From Tigriopus japonicus (taxonomy: Eukaryota; Arthropoda; Copepoda; Harpacticoida; Harpacticidae): DNA of 64,000 nucleotides. The notes under the pieces were generated by a model. The model made no database searches, was not told where the DNA came from, and saw only the letters and a program-made list of their open reading frames with translations. Position 1 is the stretch's first letter. Each line of letters begins with the position of its first letter. Where the stretch lies: the NCBI GenBank assembly GCA_010645155.1, contig JAAGOF010000324.1, positions 40,046 to 104,045 on the forward strand. The letters are read 5' to 3'. Made by a program: the position numbers and the translations under genes. Shown one piece after another: positions 58,409-64,000 of the stretch.

Positions 58409-58722
58409 TAGTGATGGTTCAAAAAGGTTTATAAACAAAACCAAAAGTTTAGGCCAAGGTCTCAAAAGAGGCCTCAACTCAAATCGAATTTGAAATCGAA
58501 AGCAGCTGCCTACAAAGTTGGCACAAGGATTACCTGAAATTTGTCTTTTTTTTCTACGGGATAGAGAAGGGCAAATTCATTTAATTTTTCAAATTCGGAA
58601 AACATTGTTCCTGGGTTTTTGGAGCGAAAAACTTCGATTTTTATAGCACTTGTCTGCTTTCAGTTTTGGCAGGCTTAACCGAAATCGATAGTTCATCCAA
58701 AAGCACTTTTGGTCCATCACTA
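58409..58722. mobile_element. hAT-type MITE, CCGAAA family, copy 3 (diverged)
   Basis: Ends TAGTGATGG / CCATCACTA; subterminal words ACCAAAAGTTTAGGCC and GGCTTAACCGAAATCG correspond to copies 1 and 2. Flanking 8-mers TGGAACGG/TTCATTGG do not match well, so it is old or rearranged. Confidence 0.75.
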
Positions 58723-58806
58723 TTCATTGGGACAAGCTTTTTTAACAAAAAATGTTATCCCAGTCACATGACTATTACCAATTGGACCAAACGAACCATT
58801 TATAAT

Positions 58807-59016
58807 ATGAAAGGAAGGTCTTGTTTTTTATTGCTCGTAATCTTTATCCATGAAATTCTGTTAGGGAGTGCAGCCTTTGGCACTTTGAATGTAAGTCAGC
58901 TTGAAACCGGCCATAACTCCCAAGTCGATTTCGTCCTTTCCCTCGAATCCGTCCGAAAGAAAGCGAATGCTGAAGGGTTGTCGATAAGCTGGAATTGTAA
59001 AGTAGAAAATATATAA
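58807..59016 (+). CDS. Possible small secreted protein (69 aa) or first exon
   Basis: ATG at 58807 opens a frame with a classic signal peptide (MKGRSCFLLLVIFIHEILLG, cleavage near SAA) and continues to a TAA at 59014-59016. The mature part is polar with one Cys. A strong splice-donor match GTAAGT occurs at 58891, so the real product could be spliced after 28 codons and continue in an exon not found. The coding trace past that donor still looks protein-like (QVDFVLSLESVRKKANAEG), which favours either reading. No homology recognised. Confidence 0.4.
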   Translation: MKGRSCFLLLVIFIHEILLGSAAFGTLNVSQLETGHNSQVDFVLSLESVRKKANAEGLSISWNCKVENI

Positions 59017-59660
59017 TGATATAAGAGATGATTTTAGACTTAAATATTACAATATACTTGAATACACGAACAAGTCATAGTATTTTTTGGATCCATTCTT
59101 GTATTATTTCATTTGAGTGAAAGTCTAAGGGAAATGTAAAATATCTAAAAAAACCGTCTTTCGACAAAAACAAGAACAATGATGTTACATGTGAACCAAA
59201 GTATGTACGTAAATGCAAGGGTTGAGGGCTTTTAAGGAACAGTCAGGGAAAATGACGAAAAAGGTCTTCTGATAAGTTGTTCCATTTATTGGTAAGTGGT
59301 TATTTTCAACAAAGCTTTGTCGTGCTTCAAGTCAGGAGCACGGATACACCAAATATTCATCATGCACATCTTTGAATTTTGTGCTTTTATGCACCTGAAT
59401 ACTAGTTTGACTGACTTTCAAGTTAATAATTTTTAGAGCAAAAATTATTCGAAATATCAGATAAAAAATAGCCAAATTTCTAAGACGGCGGGACTTTCAA
59501 ACCATTACTAGTTTGAAATGTGAGAATAAAAATAGTAGTAAAAAAGATTTTTTTCTGCTCTCAAAACATATAACATATAACAAAACTTATCCATACTTAT
59601 CCATAAACTATTCTAGTTTTCCTTCTCCGTATGCTTCTTTATTTATTTTTATGTTTCATA
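59017..59660. other. Intergenic, nothing recognised
   Basis: AT-rich, no supported feature. Confidence 0.5.
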
Positions 59661-59668
59661 GTTATCAC

Positions 59669-60201
59669 TAGGGCCGGGAAATATATTTCTTAAAATATAA
59701 AATATTTCTCTGTTTTTCCTCGATTTTTAAAATAATTTGGCTTTTTCAAGAAAAAAAAATATTTTCTCGGATATTTGAGTCATAGAAAATATTTCAGGCA
59801 AAATTGAGGAAAATAGATAAATGACCGATGCTCAAGAGGGCTTACCCAAAATGAACCCAAAATACAAAAATCTCTACAAAATGACATTTATACCGAATTT
59901 GGGCATTCAAAATCAAAACTACTGCCATACACGAAAAAACTGCGCCATCTATTGAAGCAATTTAAAAATTGTTTTGTTTCATCAATTCCATGTCAAGTAT
60001 GCCTCCAAACACGGCTAACTGAATTAGATGCAAACCAAAAACAAATTTGAAAAATCAGTGCACAAAGAAAAAACTACCAAATAAAGTTGTCAAAAAAAAA
60101 TTTCTTCATTATCCGGCTTTTTCCCGAATATTTTGGGCTTTTGAAGAAAATATATATTGGATATTTTGTCACTTTTTTTGCAAATATTTTTCCGGGCCCT
60201 A
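59669..60201. mobile_element. hAT-type MITE, AAATATTT family
   Basis: Ends TAGGGCCGGGAAA / TTTCCGGGCCCTA-like (one indel) flanked by a perfect 8-bp duplication GTTATCAC (59661-59668, 60202-60209). Both end zones are AAATATTTTTC arrays. Non-coding, 533 bp. Confidence 0.92.
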
Positions 60202-60492
60202 GTTATCACTTATCCATACTTGTTCCCACATGATATTTAGCCCTCAATTTGCCCAAAAGCGGGCAAATTACTTTACATCATTATTGATTTGATTTTCATT
60301 TCATGACCAAATATTTCATAAAAATTGACACCAAACCTTGCAGGGAAATCATTCCTTAGCATCGGTAAAAAAAATGTGAACGAGCAAGGAAAAAAATAGA
60401 GTGTCATGATTCGGACTCGATTCACGACATCTGGTGGCAGAATGCGCAAGAATGTTGATGCAAAAGTCGAAAAATGTAAAGACATTCTAGTA

Positions 60493-61397
60493 CCGGGCAT
60501 TGCAATGAAATTTAGACACTTAATTTTACAACCTCGATGAATAAACTAATAGGTTTTTTGACTTGACCATTAAATAACTTTCTGAGATATTATGGCAAGA
60601 AGGAACAAATATTTAGTAAACAAAGCACAAATCTGTAAGTGCTAAATATTAGAGGACATGGAACGTCACAACCGGATCAGGATTCGCGCGCTCCTTGACA
60701 ATGGAGTGCCACCCACCAAGGTCGTAAGGCAATTGGGAGTGTCAAGGGCGACAGTTTACAACGTGAAAGGACGGGAGGAACTCAACAGGAAGCCTGGCAG
60801 TGGAAAGAAACCGATTCTAGACCACGATGAGGTCAAGAGGGCTGTCGAGGCTGCGCCACTGAAATCATTGACCAAGCACGGAATCAATATGGGTGTGTCT
60901 GCCTCCACGATGTCAAGAACAGTCAGGAGCATAGGTGGAAAGTCCCTGGTGAGGCTGGAAAGGCCATTGCTCACACGCCCACACCTCCAAGGCTGCCCAG
61001 AACTTCCTCACTGCCCACTTTGACATCTTGGATTTTTGGCCAAAGTCAATGTGGCCACCGTACTCTCCAGATGCAAACCCATTGAACTTCGCATTCTGGC
61101 TGCACATTGAGGCAAAGGCCTGCTCTGTCCGCCACCCAAATGTTGACGCCCTTAAGGCTGCGGTCAGCGAGCACTGGGACAGCATGGACCAGGACTACGT
61201 TGTCAAGGTGTGCAAGACCTTCCGGAAGTGCCTTGAGGCCTTCATTGCAGCTGACGGTGGCTACATTGAATAGGTGAGTACATATACCTCCTGACAACAA
61301 GTACTGTGAGTACCAGACGTGACATTCACCAGGTTGCTGAAGTAGATCTTGTCCAAATTGCCGAGTCAAAGTGTCCAAATTTCATTGCAATGCCCGG
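60493..61397 (+). mobile_element. Tc1/mariner element, internally deleted
   Basis: Ends CCGGGCATTGCAATGAAATT / AATTTCATTGCAATGCCCGG are perfect inverted repeats flanked by TA. The transposase starts at 60658 with a helix-turn-helix region (DNGVPPTKVVRQLGVSRATV, YNVKGREELNRKPGSGKKP), followed by SASTMSRTVRSIGGKSL. It then jumps in another frame to the catalytic end FWPKSMWPPYSPDANPLNFA and a C-terminal tail ending at TAG (61271-61273). The middle with the first two Asp residues is deleted, so it is non-autonomous. Confidence 0.9.
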
Positions 61398-61399
61398 TA

Positions 61400-62831
61400 A
61401 GTTTGAATGGCTCTCATCCCACCCCAGGGACTTAAAACAACTGTCCATTAGGTGGAAATTAATGAAGATTGTATTGAGATTTCAGGTTATCAATTCAAAA
61501 TATCACCAGTTTGGCTCATTACAATCTTATTGTAACTTTCAAGTCCTAGCTTTTAGACCTCCATCAGTTACCCTTAAAAACGGAAAGGAGATGAGAGAGA
61601 AAAAGAGAAACCCCCCTTTTTGCTACACTTGCAAGACACAAAATGATCATTTTCAAACGCACTCAAAAAGGGAGGGAATGAAGCCTTTAGCCTTTACTAC
61701 AAGGTTTTTACTCAGTGAGTAATGTTGGTTGATACCCAAAACAATAAACTTCAAGTTTGAATTTTGGTTGCACAATAAAAAACACAAAAAATCTAATATT
61801 TATGAACCACTCATAAAGGGCACTAGAACTTAATGCATAAACTTTAGTCTCTAACAAAAACTAGTTGCCTTAGAACTAAATGGACTACAATTTTGAACTT
61901 CCAAGGTCTTTTGAACATATCTCGTTCAAATATGAAGTAATGATGAAACATTTGAACACGTACTCAAACTTGTACTGCAAACACTTCTGTAAACTTTTAT
62001 TTCGTGGTAGGACCATTTTTTGAACCATGAAAAGCTATAGGTGTGAATTAGAACACCAGAGGTTATCAAAAAATGCAAATAGATGAATGAAAAACACACA
62101 TTCAAAAGCAATAAAAACAAATATGAATGGACAAAAATAACAAACGAAAATTTCAATTTTCAAGCCATAGAGGACTGTTTGAATAAAATGAAGAAATTAA
62201 AAACGTTATTACAAAATAAATGAAACTTGTCAAAAATTAAAAAAAAAACATAAAAGAAAGTAAATTTGTCGCTGTTTGGGTCAAAAGTGATTGGCTTTTA
62301 TATCCAAGATGAAAATTTAAAAAAATATATTTTGTTCTCAACATTTAAAATCTTTTGGGCTGGTCCTTCCGCTGGAAAAAAAACTTTGGCTAACTTTCGT
62401 AGATCATATTTAAATTTGGACAAAACGCTGTTTTGGTTTTCAAAAGACAAAAAAACACTATAGAGACGTGTAAAGGACTGGCACAATTTTCTAGCTTTGT
62501 AGGCTGTTTAGGCTGCGCCAAAATCGTTGCAAAAACTACCATGATCTAAGCTCTTCCAGTCCCTCAAGAACTTTGAACGCAAAATTACTCATTATGAACA
62601 GAAATTATTCGTGGTTTTTGGTTTCTATGTCTTGGATCCAACACTCAATTTGAGTTAACATGGTCGAGTAACTGACCACCAAAAAGGCAGACCATTGCAT
62701 TATCTTAAATGGCGCTGAAGGGAAGTCACCACCTCAAAAACTGGAAACACTAAAACCAGGTGGCGTCCTAGTGCCGATTTGAGGAACTGTACACCTCTCT
62801 GAAGGCAAAAGTTGCTTCAATACAAACTTAC
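61400..62831. other. Intergenic or intron of the CUB gene
   Basis: No gene or repeat recognised. The next CUB-gene exon would be expected on the minus strand here but was not identified. Confidence 0.45.
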
Positions 62832-63024
62832 TGCAAACGGTTTGAGAGTTCCCAGCTGATTTTTCATCGGTAGTCACTACGATTCCTGCCGTGCGTCCAC
62901 AAAATCGGTCAAAGGATCCAGGTATAAACTTTGATGACTTAATTGGGTTCAGGGCTCCTGGTATAACCAGACAGTCGTACTTGGTCTCGGTTCCTTCGTC
63001 ACCATAATTGCAACAAATATCAGT
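62832..63024 (-). CDS. CUB-domain exon (partial gene)
   Basis: Minus-strand exon with acceptor GGTTTTGCAG after 63024 and donor GTAAGT before 62832, phase 0 to 1. It encodes about 64 residues: TDICCNYGDEGTETKYDCLV, IPGA, GSFDRFCGRTAGIVV and SAGNSQTVC. The 'dRFCG' and 'TVCS' blocks are typical of arthropod CUB domains. Flanking exons were not found, so size and partners are unknown. Confidence 0.65.
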
Positions 63025-63900
63025 CTGCAAAACCAATGGTATGGTGGATATTTTTAAGAAACCTCCATCTCTAATTAATTCCTCAGCATTTAATTCAAAC
63101 GACTCCAATTTTGAAAACTAATTATTTCGACAGATGATTAGGAAACAGATTTTTGATTGGTTGAATTGGTATACAAAAATGAAGGTACCTTTTTTGGTTA
63201 GATAGAGTGGGAAACAAATATCAAGGACATATGATACCATGAAGAAGTAAAACATTATGCAAAAGAAAATGGAAAACTTATACAGATCATACTTTTTGAA
63301 CTACTTTGATAATTAGTAAAAGAAATTAATGGCATTAGTAAAAAAAAATCTCCCTAAAACGTATATTCCTGGTTTTTGCATTGCATGAACACGTTTCCAT
63401 GTTTATTTTTGTTACACACAGCACACATCATCGCGTTTTAATCAAGTCATGAAATAACGAAACATAATTCGACAATAGTTCAAAATTCCAATTGTTTCGT
63501 GTGTAGATTTTAGCCCCTTTAGCTACAAAAAAGAAAATCCAAAAGAAATTGTGGAACTTGCAAAAACGTGTTGCAAAAAACTATTACAAGAAGTTAAATT
63601 TAATGCTTGTGTTTGATTATCATCATAAGGTTTTTAACAAAGGCGTTAGGTCCACTTGTGGGAACGGTCCCAGAGGTTACCAACCCCTGATCTTGGGCAA
63701 CGAAAAGATCCAAAAAACTGCGTTATTTCTTAAATTGCACGTTTCTGGCAAATAAAACATGCCTTTTAGGTCCAAAAATGGCAAACAAACGGTACAAACG
63801 TCAAATAAAATGACAAATGGACACAAAAATTTACCGAAATATAACATAACTGGCCACTAACATTAGTTTTTACTTTTTGTTTCCCACAAAAGATAATTTT
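63025..63900. other. CUB gene flank or intron, nothing recognised
   Basis: No additional exon or repeat end could be supported. Confidence 0.45.
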
Positions 63901-64000
63901 GCATTGATTTGCCCAAAAACCGACAAATTTCGCATTGATTTGCCCAAAAACCGACAAATTTCGCATTGATTTGCCCAAAAACCGACAAATTTCGCATTGA
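63901..64000. repeat. 31-bp tandem repeat running off the window
   Basis: Unit GCATTGATTTGCCCAAAAAC plus CGACAAATTTC starts at 63901, 63932, 63963 and 63994; array continues beyond 64000. Confidence 0.93.

Overview
The window is eukaryotic: AT-rich, intron-containing and dominated by transposable elements. Three features point to an arthropod, plausibly a crustacean such as a copepod: a divergent ionotropic receptor (IR) gene, CUB and CUB-trypsin secreted proteins, and a CCTAA/TTAGG-type telomere-like tract together with many mariner and hAT elements. The species is inferred; no species-diagnostic gene was seen.

Host genes are few. (1) An IR-family chemoreceptor gene on the + strand, exons from about 9.46 to 27.36 kb. 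Its ligand-binding exons and M1 are separated from M3, S2 and M4 by a 15-kb intron packed with mobile DNA, and the pore exon was not found. (2) A kelch-repeat gene end on the - strand, 33.87-35.28 kb. (3) A small Cys-rich secreted-protein gene on the - strand, 39.7-40.5 kb. (4) A complete four-exon CUB-trypsin protease on the + strand, 51.77-58.04 kb, with TATA box, signal peptide, catalytic triad and poly-A signal. (5) A possible short secreted peptide at 58.8 kb. (6) A CUB-domain exon on the - strand at 62.8-63.0 kb.

Most of the rest is mobile DNA whose boundaries can be read directly. There are about ten non-autonomous elements with terminal inverted repeats and 8-bp duplications, mostly hAT-type, many filled by repeats of one short motif. 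A 519-bp LTR element without genes (TRIM-like, 27.81-28.33 kb) has near-identical LTRs, PBS, PPT and a perfect 5-bp duplication. A decayed Ty3/gypsy element with LTRs (19.43-24.32 kb) carries a nested 463-bp TIR element. A second gypsy integrase fragment (48.1-50.0 kb) is split by a 673-bp hAT element. Four Tc1/mariner remnants, a piggyBac-like TTAA foldback, several fold-back elements, LINE fragments and four tRNA-derived SINE families are also present. One SINE family shares its 3' tail with the LINE found here at 18.0 and 37.7 kb.

Layout: 0-9.4 kb old repeats, a decayed LINE and nested SINE/hAT; 9.4-27.4 kb IR gene with its repeat-filled intron; 27.8-33 kb TRIM, mariner, minisatellites and hAT; 33.9-40.5 kb two minus-strand genes between SINEs and a LINE; 40.6-50 kb hAT, mariner, SINE and gypsy remnants; 51.7-59 kb protease and small secreted ORF; 59.7-64 kb hAT, mariner, CUB exon and a 31-bp tandem array running off the window end.
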